A program made the position numbers and the translations under genes. The notes beneath the pieces are model-generated. The model did not search any database. It was not told where the DNA came from and saw nothing but the letters and a program-made list of their open reading frames with translations. From the NCBI GenBank assembly GCA_963773155.1, contig CAVZAB010000009.1, positions 1 through 64,000 on the forward strand: DNA of 64,000 nucleotides. The letters run 5' to 3'. This document shows positions 25,793 through 34,363 of the stretch, one piece after another; position 1 is the stretch's first letter; every line of letters starts with the position of its first letter. Origin of the DNA: CAVZAB01 sp963773155. GTDB taxonomy: Bacteria; Pseudomonadota; Alphaproteobacteria; Rhizobiales; Beijerinckiaceae.

Positions 25793-27064
25793 TTATTCGT
25801 TGGCACTGGCATGCAAACTGACCCGGCCGAGAAAATCCTCCGGGCCGTGCAAGGTCCTGAGCTCGCGGACGGCAATCGGACCGGCCCGGCCGGTAGCGGT
25901 CAAGGTTAAGTTCTTTGGGTCGCCAATGAATTTGGACAGCGCATCGGCAAGCCGCTGCGCGTCGCTCGAGCCAGCCAGCAATTGCGGCAAGGCCTGGGTG
26001 ACGAATCCGCGCCATTCCGCCTTGACTTCGGCAGGCTTGCGCTGGGAACGCTCGGCGGCAAAATTGACAAGCTTGTCGAACAGCCCGCCATTGTCGAAAC
26101 GCAGAACGACATCCGACACATCGGCGCCGAGCCAACTTTCAAGTTTGTCGGCCGCATCGCCAGTGAAGAAAATGGCGGCAAGACTGCCGATCCGACCGCG
26201 CAGCGACAGCCGCCCCATGCCCGCACCAACGATCGAGGCCTCTTCGAGCGTCAGACTTTGCGCCTTCGGATCGTAAGCGCCGCGCGACGCAAGGTCGAAA
26301 TCGAGCCTATCATAACCGATTTGCTTCAACAGCTGGCCAAGGGAAGAAGTTGGCGGCGCCTCGAGAGTCAAGTTTTTCAATTGGCTGCTGCCGTGCAAGA
26401 ATAACGGACCCTCATATTCATTGGCCGCCGTCAGCTCGCCCATCCCGACGCGCACGATATTGCCGCCCGGGGTGTCGGCCGCCATATCCGTGTCGACGAT
26501 TGAGGCGTTCAAACCGGCGAGTTCGACGCGCGCAAAGCGGACCATTCCTTGAGCTGCGCCGGCCGACTTGAGTCCCTGCAACAGCGGTGAAAAATCGAGC
26601 CCGTCGATCCGCAACGCGTGCGACACGACCTTGACGTCCCCCTTATTGCTCACCGCGGCAACATCGGCTCCGGCAAGACTGAGCCTGCCGATCCGGCCGG
26701 AATCGACGTTCTCAGCACGCAGGTCGTGCAATTCTGCCGAGCCGCCCGGAGCCTTGACGCGAATTTCCGGGATCACGATGGAAGCGGCCTTAAGGCGGCC
26801 GACGAGGTCGCGTTCTTCGGTCGGGCTAATCTTCGTCGAAAACAACCTCTCCGCATCCGTGCGGTCGAGGTTTGTATCCGCGAATTCGACATGCGGGATG
26901 GTCACTTCGGTGCCATCGCCCGGATTGCTGAGGACAATGTTATCGAGAGCCAGGATGCTCGCAGCCGCGGCCGGAAGGCTCGCCCCAGCAGAGCCGCCGA
27001 GCACAATTGCAGCGAAGAGCACGCCCGCCAACAAGCCATGGGCACAACGCAAGTGACGGTCCAT
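25793..27064 (-). CDS. exported hypothetical protein, about 423 residues
   Basis: Start ATG 27064 has GAGGAA about 9 bases upstream and begins a signal peptide (MDRHLRCAHGLLAGVLFAAIV, cleavage near AAA-SI). The mature protein is a long run of beta-strand and turn segments: LDNIVLSNPGDGTEVTIPHV, RLSLAGADVAAVSNKGDV, SLRGRIGSLAAIFFTGDA, and a C-terminal helical part VKAEWRGFVTQALPQLL. No catalytic motif, lipobox or membrane anchor recognised. Repetitive AsmA/DUF945-like strand pattern is possible but unproven. Lies between rpsI and argC, 185 bases after rpsI. Probably periplasmic or outer-envelope. Confidence 0.75.
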   Translation of the reverse strand: MDRHLRCAHGLLAGVLFAAIVLGGSAGASLPAAAASILALDNIVLSNPGDGTEVTIPHVEFADTNLDRTDAERLFSTKISPTEERDLVGRLKAASIVIPEIRVKAPGGSAELHDLRAENVDSGRIGRLSLAGADVAAVSNKGDVKVVSHALRIDGLDFSPLLQGLKSAGAAQGMVRFARVELAGLNASIVDTDMAADTPGGNIVRVGMGELTAANEYEGPLFLHGSSQLKNLTLEAPPTSSLGQLLKQIGYDRLDFDLASRGAYDPKAQSLTLEEASIVGAGMGRLSLRGRIGSLAAIFFTGDAADKLESWLGADVSDVVLRFDNGGLFDKLVNFAAERSQRKPAEVKAEWRGFVTQALPQLLAGSSDAQRLADALSKFIGDPKNLTLTATGRAGPIAVRELRTLHGPEDFLGRVSLHASANE

Positions 27065-27249
27065 CGTGATGGTTCCTCGGATTCGGCGGGTGGCCGGCAT
27101 GTTGGCATGTCTTAACGCCAGCGGCCCGGCCCGACCGCCAGTTCAGCAGCAATTTTTGTCGCGAAGCAAAGCCACGACCGGAGCGGCCGATCCCGTCACA
27201 ACCCCTGCCCGCTGGCGCGGCGAACGCGCGTCAGCAAGCCGCCCGGTCG

Positions 27250-27729
27250 CTAGCGTTTTGAGAACTGGAAGCTTCGGCGAGCCTTGCGCTTACCGTATTT
27301 CTTGCGTTCGACGACTCGCGAATCTCGGGTCAGGAAGCCCTCTTTCTTCAACGGGCCGCGCAGATCGGGCTCAAAGAAGGTCAGAGCCTTGGACAAGCCG
27401 TGCCGAACTGCCCCGGCCTGGCCGGATAGGCCGCCACCGGCCACCGCGGCCGTAATGTCATATTGGCCGACACGACGGGCGACACCGAGCGGCTGCTGCA
27501 TCAGCATTCGCAGGACCGGTCGAGCAAAATAGACTTCGAGCGGGCGCCCATTGACGGTGACTTTGCCGGAACCGGGCTTGATCCAGACCCGCGCTACCGC
27601 ATTCTTGCGTTTGCCGGTCGCATAGGCGCGACCAAGCTTGTCAAGCTTTTGCACGTGCTTGATCACTTCAGGCGCTTCGCTCGGTGCCGCCGTCTTCAGA
27701 TCTTGCAACGAAGAGAGAGTCTCGGCCAT
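27250..27729 (-). CDS. rpsI: 30S ribosomal protein S9
   Basis: 159 residues. Start ATG 27729 lies one base after the rplM stop region. An N-terminal extension of about 35 residues (MAETLSSLQDLKTAAP...), usual in alphaproteobacteria, precedes the core YATGKRKNAVARVWIKPGSG, VNGRPLEVYFARP and QAGAVRHGLSKAL. The conserved tail YGKRKARRSFQFSKR reaches the decoding site of the ribosome. Co-transcribed with rplM. Confidence 0.97.
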   Translation of the reverse strand: MAETLSSLQDLKTAAPSEAPEVIKHVQKLDKLGRAYATGKRKNAVARVWIKPGSGKVTVNGRPLEVYFARPVLRMLMQQPLGVARRVGQYDITAAVAGGGLSGQAGAVRHGLSKALTFFEPDLRGPLKKEGFLTRDSRVVERKKYGKRKARRSFQFSKR

Positions 27730-27730
27730 A

Positions 27731-28210
27731 TCAGGCGCTCCTTGCATGCTTGGCATTCTTGGGATTGAGGGCCGCGACATCCAGCAGCGCCGGCGTCTGC
27801 GCGCTGTGCGGGTGTTGCGGACCCTTGTAGACGCGCAAATTGCCGAGCTGGCGGCGTCCCAATGGCCCACGCGGGAGCATGCGTTCAACCGCCTTCTCCA
27901 CAACCCGTTCGGGAAACCGGCCCTCGAGGATGAACCGCGCCGAGCGTTCCTTGATCCCGCCGGGATAGCCGGTGTGATGGTAATAGACCTTCTGTTCGCG
28001 CTTGCGTCCAGTAAGGACCACCTTCTCGGCATTGATCACGATGATATTGTCGCCATCGTCGACATGCGGGGTGAAAGTCGCCTTGTGCTTGCCGCGTAGC
28101 CGTAGCGCAATCAGTGCGGCGAGCCGGCCTACGACCAGGCCATCGGCATCAATCAGCACCCATTTCTTTTCGACATCGGCAGTCTTTGTCGACGTGGTCT
28201 TGCCAAACAT
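27731..28210 (-). CDS. rplM: 50S ribosomal protein L13
   Basis: 159 residues from ATG 28210. Core: KKWVLIDADGLVVGRLAALI, LRGKHKATFTPHVDDGDNII, KVYYHHTGYPGGIKE, and the AVERMLPRGPLGRRQL motif. First gene of the rplM-rpsI operon; a strong promoter lies about 125 bases upstream, leaving a leader long enough for regulation. Confidence 0.97.
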   Translation of the reverse strand: MFGKTTSTKTADVEKKWVLIDADGLVVGRLAALIALRLRGKHKATFTPHVDDGDNIIVINAEKVVLTGRKREQKVYYHHTGYPGGIKERSARFILEGRFPERVVEKAVERMLPRGPLGRRQLGNLRVYKGPQHPHSAQTPALLDVAALNPKNAKHARSA

Positions 28211-28520
28211 GATCGTTTCCGGTTCCGGCAGACCCGGGGTCTGCATCCAATATGGCTGTAATCTACCGCAGCGGTCCCGGCCCAGCCCCTCAAATGAAGG
28301 CCAAAGCCGTGCCTGACTTGTCGGCAGGGCTTGGCTTATAGGCAGGGAGGAATCTGAAGTCAACGATAATCTGCGCAAGACTTTTGTCTAAATATATTAT
28401 ATATCAATATCTTGCAATCAGTGGTATGGAGATACCTCAAATAATTGAGCGCGATTGCCGGTCCCTGGCACTGGTCGCCCGGCTTGCGCTGGCGCCCAAT
28501 GATTCTGCTATCATGGCAGG
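28211..28520. other. divergent intergenic region (rplM leader and enoyl-CoA hydratase upstream region)
   Basis: Gene-free. Contains the rplM promoter (28335-28363) and its leader of about 115 bases. Right of the promoter, around 28380-28420, is an A+T-rich block that may serve the plus-strand gene at 28521; no clear -35/-10 pair stood out there. Confidence 0.5.
28335..28363 (-). promoter_or_regulatory. strong promoter of rplM-rpsI
   Basis: TTGACT (28358-28363), a 17-base spacer and TATAAG (28335-28340) on the minus strand: near-consensus housekeeping promoter, as expected for ribosomal protein genes. Confidence 0.75.
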
Positions 28521-29348
28521 ATGAACCAGACCACTCGCCCCACCAGCACCGGTCCGTTGCTCCTCGAGGCGCAAGACGGCGGCGTTCTCACCCTCACCAT
28601 GAACCGGCCGGCCGACCGCAATCCATTGTCGGAGGCCTTGATCGAGCAGCTCCTTGGGTGCCTCAGCCGGACAGCCGCGGACCAGACGGTCAAAGTCGTG
28701 GTGCTCGCCGCACTGGGTCCGGTCTTCTGCGCTGGCCACGATCTCAAGGAAATCACCGCACGGCGCGGCGACGGCGATGGGGGGGCTGCCTATTTTGCCG
28801 GCCTGATGCAGCGCTGCAGCGCGCTGATGCAAGCGATCGTCGCCCAGCCGCAGCCAGTCGTCGCGGCGGTCGAGGGCCTTGCAACAGCGGCTGGATGCAT
28901 GCTGGTCGCGAGCTGCGATCTCGCGGTCGCCGGCACCGCGGCGCGCTTCTGCACGCCAGGTGTGCAAATCGGCCTGTTCTGTTCGACTCCGATGGTGGCG
29001 CTCGCTCGAAATCTTTCGCCCAAACACGCGATGGAAATGCTCTTGACCGCCGAGCCGATCGGCGCCGATAGGGCGTTCCGCTTCGGTCTGGTCAACCGGA
29101 TTGTCGAGGCCGGCTGCGCGCTTGCCAATGCCCAGGAATGGGCCCAGACAATTGCCGGTAAGTCGCCGCACGCATTAAGGATCGGCAAGCCCGCCTTCTA
29201 CGCGCAGCGCTCAATGAATCTTGCCGACGCCTATGCTTATGCCGGCCAGATCATGGCGGCCAATCTTCTGCACGCCGAGGCCTGCGAGGGCATTGCCGCG
29301 GTTTTGGAAAAGCGCCGGCCCGTCTGGGAGCCATCGGATGGGGCGTGA
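28521..29348 (+). CDS. enoyl-CoA hydratase/isomerase family protein
   Basis: 275-residue crotonase-fold protein. Oxyanion-hole segments AALGPVFCAGHDLKEI and EGLATAAGCMLVASCDLAVA are present, then PGVQIGLFCSTPMVAL and ANLLHAEACEGIAAVLEKRRP. The CSTPMVAL form is the ECHDC3-like subgroup, often called enoyl-CoA hydratase without proven substrate. It overlaps the start of the CoA-binding gene, and that pair precedes metY, a set seen together in many alphaproteobacteria. Confidence 0.9.
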   Translation: MNQTTRPTSTGPLLLEAQDGGVLTLTMNRPADRNPLSEALIEQLLGCLSRTAADQTVKVVVLAALGPVFCAGHDLKEITARRGDGDGGAAYFAGLMQRCSALMQAIVAQPQPVVAAVEGLATAAGCMLVASCDLAVAGTAARFCTPGVQIGLFCSTPMVALARNLSPKHAMEMLLTAEPIGADRAFRFGLVNRIVEAGCALANAQEWAQTIAGKSPHALRIGKPAFYAQRSMNLADAYAYAGQIMAANLLHAEACEGIAAVLEKRRPVWEPSDGA

Positions 29349-29865
29349 GGCCTATACGGATCAGCTGCTGCATCGCCTGCTTACCGAGACCCACACCATT
29401 GCCATGGTTGGCGCGTCGGCCAATCCGGTCCGGCCGTCCTTTTTCGTTCTCAAATATCTGTTGAGCCGCGGCTTTCGCGTCTTTCCCGTCAACCCCGCAC
29501 TTGCCGGGCGGACCATTCTCGACGTGCCGGTGTTCGCCGAGCTCGCAGCCATACCCGTCGCAATCGACATGGTCGACATCTTTCGCAGGGCCGAGGAGGC
29601 CGAAGCGATCGTCGTCGAGGTCCTCGCCCTCAAGCCGCCGCCAAAGCTCATCTGGATGCAACTCGGCGTACGCAGCGATGCTGCCGCTGCCAGAGCCGAG
29701 GCGGCCGGGATCACGGTCATTATGGATCGCTGTCCGAAGATCGAATATGGTCGGCTGTCCGGCGAGATCGGCTGGGCCGGGGTCAATTCCCGCATTCTTT
29801 CGGCCCGGCGCCCATTGATGGCGGCAACCGGGCGCCAGCGGCGCCTATTGTCGCCGAAGCCGTAG
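29338..29865 (+). CDS. CoA-binding domain protein (YccU-like)
   Basis: 175 residues. Start ATG 29338 overlaps the preceding stop. Single Rossmann-like CoA-binding domain: TIAMVGASANPVRPSFFVLKYL, GFRVFPVNPALAGRTI, VDIFRRAEEAEAIV, LIWMQLGVRSDAAA, ITVIMDRCPKIEYGR. Resembles the isolated N-terminal domain of succinyl-CoA synthetase alpha. Role uncharacterised; possible CoA-sensing or acyl-CoA handling partner of the neighbours. Confidence 0.9.
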   Translation: MGREAYTDQLLHRLLTETHTIAMVGASANPVRPSFFVLKYLLSRGFRVFPVNPALAGRTILDVPVFAELAAIPVAIDMVDIFRRAEEAEAIVVEVLALKPPPKLIWMQLGVRSDAAAARAEAAGITVIMDRCPKIEYGRLSGEIGWAGVNSRILSARRPLMAATGRQRRLLSPKP

Positions 29866-29919
29866 GGATCGGTTGGCGTCCGCGCCGGCCGGATGAAATC
29901 AACAAGCCAGGACAAGTCG

Positions 29920-31212
29920 ATGAGCGAACATATTGGTGCCACGGGTCCGGGATTTTCCACTCTCGCTATTCATGCCGGTGCCCAGCCCGACCCGTCGACC
30001 GGAGCCCGTGCGACGCCGATCTACCAGACGACATCCTTCGTCTTCGATGACGTCGATCATGCCGCTTCACTGTTCGGCCTGCAGGCTTTCGGCAATATCT
30101 ATACGCGGATCGGCAATCCGACCAATGCCGTGCTGGAGGAGAGGGTCGCAGCACTCGAAGGTGGAACGGCGGCGCTTGCGGTCGCCTCCGGCCATGCCGC
30201 CCAACAGATCGTCTTTCACAGTCTGATGCGGCCAGGTGACGAATTCGTTGCCTCCAACCGGCTTTACGGCGGCTCGATCAACCAGTTCAATCATGCGTTC
30301 AAGAACTTCAACTGGCAGGTCAAATGGGTCGATTCAGACGATCTTGCCGCGATGGAAAACGCGATCACGCCGAAGACCAAAGCCATATTCACGGAATCGA
30401 TTGCCAATCCTGGCGGCGTTATTTGCGATCTGGCGGCGATGGCGAAAATCGCCAAGCGGGCCCGGGTCCCCTTGATCGTCGACAATACTTTGGCGACGCC
30501 GTACTTGGTCCGCCCTTTCGAACACGGCGCCGATATAATCGTGCACTCGGCGACCAAGTTTCTCGGCGGCCACGGCAATTCCATCGGCGGCGTGATCGTC
30601 GACGGCGGCAAATTCGACTGGCTCGCCGATGACCGCTATCCGATGCTCAGCGCCCCGCGGCCCGAATACGGCGGTATGCGCCTCGCCGAAACTTTCGGCA
30701 ATTTTGCCTTTGCGATCGCCTGCCGGGTCCTCGGCCTGCGCGACCTCGGTCCGGCGCTTTCGCCCTTCAACGCCTTCCTAATCTTGACCGGCATTGAGAC
30801 TCTGCCGCTGCGCATGCAACGCCATTGTGACAATGCCCGCGCGGTGGCCCAATTCCTGGCCGGCCATCATGCGGTCAAATGGGTGAGTTATCCAGGCCTC
30901 GAAGGCGACCGCTACAACGCCTTGGCCCAGATCTACTGCCCGAAGGGTGCCGGCGGCGTCTTTACCTTCGGACTGACCGGCGGCTACGAGGCCGGCATCG
31001 CCTTGGTCCGCAATCTCAAGCTGTTCTCGCATCTCGCCAATGTCGGTGACACGCGCTCGCTGGTCATCCATCCGGCCTCGACGACCCATCGCCAGCTCAG
31101 CGACGCGCAGAAAACGGCGGCGGGCGCCGGGCCTGAGGTGGTGCGCCTGTCAATTGGTCTCGAGGATGTCGACGACATCATCGCCGATCTCGACGAGGCG
31201 TTGCGCAATTAG
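29920..31212 (+). CDS. metY: O-acetylhomoserine aminocarboxypropyltransferase
   Basis: 430 residues from ATG 29920, which has an AGGA site 8 bases upstream (29893 is open but has none). PLP enzyme that makes homocysteine from O-acetylhomoserine and sulfide. Motifs: TLAIHAGAQPDPSTGARATPIYQTTS (read in two parts), ALEGGTAALAVASGHAA, VDNTLATPYLVRPFEHGADI, PLP lysine in HSATKFLGGHGN, and SLVIHPASTTHRQLS. Acts downstream of hom elsewhere in the window. Convergent with ctaA. Confidence 0.93.
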   Translation: MSEHIGATGPGFSTLAIHAGAQPDPSTGARATPIYQTTSFVFDDVDHAASLFGLQAFGNIYTRIGNPTNAVLEERVAALEGGTAALAVASGHAAQQIVFHSLMRPGDEFVASNRLYGGSINQFNHAFKNFNWQVKWVDSDDLAAMENAITPKTKAIFTESIANPGGVICDLAAMAKIAKRARVPLIVDNTLATPYLVRPFEHGADIIVHSATKFLGGHGNSIGGVIVDGGKFDWLADDRYPMLSAPRPEYGGMRLAETFGNFAFAIACRVLGLRDLGPALSPFNAFLILTGIETLPLRMQRHCDNARAVAQFLAGHHAVKWVSYPGLEGDRYNALAQIYCPKGAGGVFTFGLTGGYEAGIALVRNLKLFSHLANVGDTRSLVIHPASTTHRQLSDAQKTAAGAGPEVVRLSIGLEDVDDIIADLDEALRN

Positions 31213-32300
31213 GCAAGACTGCACGAGCGCCGATGCCAGACCGCGCCGCCGAGCAGCAGCAAGGCAAGAGCCTGGTGGAAAAGACCGGCCCAGAGGGGCA
31301 CGACCATTACCAGGGTCGCAATGCCGATCGCCGCCTGCAGCGTCGCCAGGCCGGCAAGACCGGTGGCGCGGCGGGCGGCAGCGCCGCCGCTTGCCTGACG
31401 CCGCGTATCGATCGCATGCCAGATCGCCAGGCCGACGAGACCAAAGGCGACCAGCCGGTGATCGAATTGAACGGTGGTGATGTTCTCGAACAAGTTGCGC
31501 CAGGGCGGCGACAAAGCGACGAGGTCGGCAAAGGGCGGAACCAGCCGGCCATCCATCAGCGGCCAGCTGTTGTAGACGAGGCCCGCCCGCAGCCCGGCGA
31601 CCAGTCCACCAAGACCGATCTGCAGGAAAATCAGGCCGATCAGCGCGCTCGCCGCAAGTTTGACCCGGCCCGCAGGGCGCCCGCGCTTGGCGGGCCGCGC
31701 CAGACCGGTCGCCAGCCAGACGACGATGGCGAAGGTTAGACAGGCAAAGAGGAGATGCGTGGCGAGCCGGTACTGCGACACCTCGACGCGCTCTGACAGG
31801 CCGGAACGAACCATCCACCAGCCGACGGCGCCCTGCAAGGCGCCAAGCAGCAGAACACCAAGGAGCGGGAGTTTCAATTGGCCAGGCAATTGGCCCCTGA
31901 TCCAGAACACCAGCATTGGCACGATCAGAACCAGACCGATCAGCCGACCAAGCAACCGGTGTCCCCACTCCCAGAAATAGATGAACCGGAACTCCGCCAA
32001 GCTCATGGCCGGGAACAGCTGCTGGTATTGCGGAATCTGCTTGTAGGCCTCGAATTCTGCCAGCCAATCAGCCTCGCCGAGGGGCGGAATCACGCCCGAT
32101 ATCGGCTTCCACTGGGTGATCGACAGGCCGGATTCGGTCAGCCTGGTCGCGCCGCCGACAATGACCATGGCAAGAATCAGCGCCGCGACAAGCCAGAGCC
32201 ATGCCCGGATCCCCGGCAGCGGGTCACTCGGCGTGACCCGGGTAATGCTCCGTTCGCTGGCCGCCACACTTGACCTATTGCTAAACTTGTTCCCCGCCAC
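31209..32300 (-). CDS. ctaA: heme A synthase (COX15/CtaA, type 2)
   Basis: 363 residues, polytopic inner-membrane protein with about eight hydrophobic segments. Oxidises the heme O methyl to formyl for cytochrome aa3 oxidases. Conserved: GGATRLTESGLSITQWKP, IYFWEWGHRLLGRLIG with heme-ligand His, QGAVGWWMVRSGL, TVQFDHRLVAFGLV and LFHQALALLLLGG. The stop overlaps the metY stop tail-to-tail. Confidence 0.94.
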   Translation of the reverse strand: MAGNKFSNRSSVAASERSITRVTPSDPLPGIRAWLWLVAALILAMVIVGGATRLTESGLSITQWKPISGVIPPLGEADWLAEFEAYKQIPQYQQLFPAMSLAEFRFIYFWEWGHRLLGRLIGLVLIVPMLVFWIRGQLPGQLKLPLLGVLLLGALQGAVGWWMVRSGLSERVEVSQYRLATHLLFACLTFAIVVWLATGLARPAKRGRPAGRVKLAASALIGLIFLQIGLGGLVAGLRAGLVYNSWPLMDGRLVPPFADLVALSPPWRNLFENITTVQFDHRLVAFGLVGLAIWHAIDTRRQASGGAAARRATGLAGLATLQAAIGIATLVMVVPLWAGLFHQALALLLLGGAVWHRRSCSLA

Positions 32301-32380
32301 AGATAGAGCGGGACGGGCATCGCGTCTATGCCGGCGCCGCTGGCCTGCCGGCGTTAACTTCGATCCTGGAATTGAGCCCG

Positions 32381-32584
32381 ATGCGGCAAAGGCAGCGCAA
32401 ATTCATCGGAACCATCGTCCTCATTGTTTATGTCATCGCCTATGCGCTGATGGTCATGGTCTTGACCCAGCTCGGCCCATTGCAGGCGGCCCCCAATTTC
32501 CTGGTCTACGCCGTGTTCGGTTTCGGCTGGATCGTGCCGCTTCTGCCGCTGATCAAATGGATGGAAAAGGCCGACAAGTCCTAG
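32381..32584 (+). CDS. DUF2842 small membrane protein
   Basis: 67 residues from ATG 32381 (TTG 32372 also open). Two transmembrane helices: GTIVLIVYVIAYALMVMVL and FLVYAVFGFGWIVPLLPLI, ending WMEKADKS. Pattern matches DUF2842, a small alphaproteobacterial protein often next to ctaA. Possible cytochrome oxidase assembly link by context only. Confidence 0.8.
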   Translation: MRQRQRKFIGTIVLIVYVIAYALMVMVLTQLGPLQAAPNFLVYAVFGFGWIVPLLPLIKWMEKADKS

Positions 32585-32677
32585 CCGGTCACCGATCATT
32601 AATCGGCAGCCTGCTAGACCTGATGCGAGGCCGCGCTCGTCGGGGACGCCGGCCTCGGCACGACCGTCTGGACGGAC

Positions 32678-34198
32678 ATGGAAGTTTCTTCGCCGCGTGA
32701 GCTAGAGACAATGGAGACGGCGGCCGGCCGGCCAGGCCTCAGGGCCGGCGAGGCTAGGGCGCTGCTCGATCCGATCGTCGCCCCGACCGATCCAGCAATA
32801 TCGCCGGTCGTCCTGGCCGCGCTGGTTCGCGGCATCGAATTCGTGCTGATCGCCACGAGCGGCCTGATTGCCGCCCTCGTCTATGTCTTTCCTGGCGAGG
32901 GTCTGCCCCCGACCTATTTGATCACGATCCCCAGCGTGACTGCACTCACCGTGCTCATCTATCAGGCGCTTGACGTTTATCACGTCGGCGCCTTCCGCCA
33001 GCCGGCGCTGCAGGGGCTGCGCCTGCTCGGCGGTTGGTGCCTGGCCTTTCTCGTCACCCTTGCTGGACTCTTCTTTCTCAAGCATGGCGAGGCGATTTCT
33101 AGGGTCTGGCTCGGCAGCTGGTTCATCGGCGGCCTCGTGGTCCTCCTCATCGAACGCACGATCCTGTCGCTGGTCGTCCAGCGGCTGACCAGGGCCGGTC
33201 GACTGGAGTGCCGGACGGTCATTGTCGGCGGCGGCGAGCCGGGTGAAAGGCTCTTGCACGACCTTAGCCAGCAAGTTGATACCGACCTATCTATTCTCGG
33301 CTTTTTCGATGATCGGACGGACGCGCGTTCGGGCAGTTCGGCGGCCGGCTTTGCCAAGCTCGGCAATGTCGACGACCTCGTCGACTATTCCCGCAGCACC
33401 CGCATCGACATGATCATCTTCGCCTTGCCGATCTCGGCCGAACAGCGAATTCTGGAGATTCTGCGTAAACTCGCGATCCTGCCGGTCGACGTCAGGCTTG
33501 CCGCCCACACCAACAAACTGCGGTTCCGGCCGCGCTCCTATTCCTATATTGGCTCGCTGCCCGTCCTCGACGTCATGGATCGGCCGCTGGCCGACTGGAA
33601 CGTCATTCTCAAGAGCGCCTTCGACCTCACCGTCGGCGCGCTTGCGCTGCTTGCCCTATCACCGGTGCTGCCGCTCGTGGCACTGGCGATCAAGCTCGAT
33701 TCCAAGGGTCCTGTACTGTTTAAGCAGCCGCGCCATGGCTTCAACGGCACGGTTTTCGAGATCTGGAAATTCCGGTCAATGTACACGGAACTTACCGACA
33801 TCGATGCCAGCCGGCAGACGTCGCGAGGCGATCCGCGGGTGACACGGGTCGGCCGGTTCATCCGTGCAACCAGCATCGACGAACTGCCGCAGCTCTTCAA
33901 CGTCCTGCAAGGCAGAATGTCGATTGTTGGCCCGCGTCCGCATGCGCTCAAGACGAGCGCGGAAGGCAAGCAGCTCGACGAGATCGTCGACAACTACGCG
34001 ATGCGCCACAGAGTCAAACCTGGTCTGACCGGATGGGCACAAATCCATGGACTGCGCGGCGAACTCGACACGACCGAAAAGATCAAGAAGCGTGTCGAGC
34101 ACGATCTCTATTATATCGAGAACTGGTCGATCTTCCTCGACCTCTACATTCTGCTCATTACGCCGATTGCCCTGCTGACATCGCGCAACGCCTACTGA
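32678..34198 (+). CDS. undecaprenyl-phosphate sugar phosphotransferase (exopolysaccharide initiation)
   Basis: 506 residues, inner membrane. N-terminal hydrophobic helices (FVLIATSGLIAALVYVF onwards), a central nucleotide-binding-like domain (RTVIVGGGEPGERLLHDL) and a C-terminal bacterial sugar transferase domain: KSAFDLTVGALALLALSP, GPVLFKQPRHGFNG, FEIWKFRSMYTE, IDELPQLFNVLQGRMSIVGP, and YAMRHRVKPGLTGWAQI. WcaJ/PssY/ExoY-type enzymes transfer a sugar-1-phosphate to undecaprenyl phosphate and start repeat-unit synthesis. No other polysaccharide genes are adjacent; upstream of an exported unknown and the type I secretion locus. Confidence 0.93.
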   Translation: MEVSSPRELETMETAAGRPGLRAGEARALLDPIVAPTDPAISPVVLAALVRGIEFVLIATSGLIAALVYVFPGEGLPPTYLITIPSVTALTVLIYQALDVYHVGAFRQPALQGLRLLGGWCLAFLVTLAGLFFLKHGEAISRVWLGSWFIGGLVVLLIERTILSLVVQRLTRAGRLECRTVIVGGGEPGERLLHDLSQQVDTDLSILGFFDDRTDARSGSSAAGFAKLGNVDDLVDYSRSTRIDMIIFALPISAEQRILEILRKLAILPVDVRLAAHTNKLRFRPRSYSYIGSLPVLDVMDRPLADWNVILKSAFDLTVGALALLALSPVLPLVALAIKLDSKGPVLFKQPRHGFNGTVFEIWKFRSMYTELTDIDASRQTSRGDPRVTRVGRFIRATSIDELPQLFNVLQGRMSIVGPRPHALKTSAEGKQLDEIVDNYAMRHRVKPGLTGWAQIHGLRGELDTTEKIKKRVEHDLYYIENWSIFLDLYILLITPIALLTSRNAY

Positions 34199-34363
34199 GT
34201 GGATGGCCTGGCCGATATGCGCGCGTGCTCGCACCGCGCTGCCGCGAAGTCGTCATGCTGAGGCCATGATCGCGCGCCGATAATTATCCAGTGCAACGGG
34301 TTCGTGCCCCTCACGCCGTGCCGGCCCGCGTTCCGACGGCTTGGGCAAAACGGGGAGGCAGAA

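Noticed and set aside
29866..29919. SAM-II riboswitch before metY
   Set aside because: The gap is only about 54 bases and shows no obvious pseudoknot pattern.
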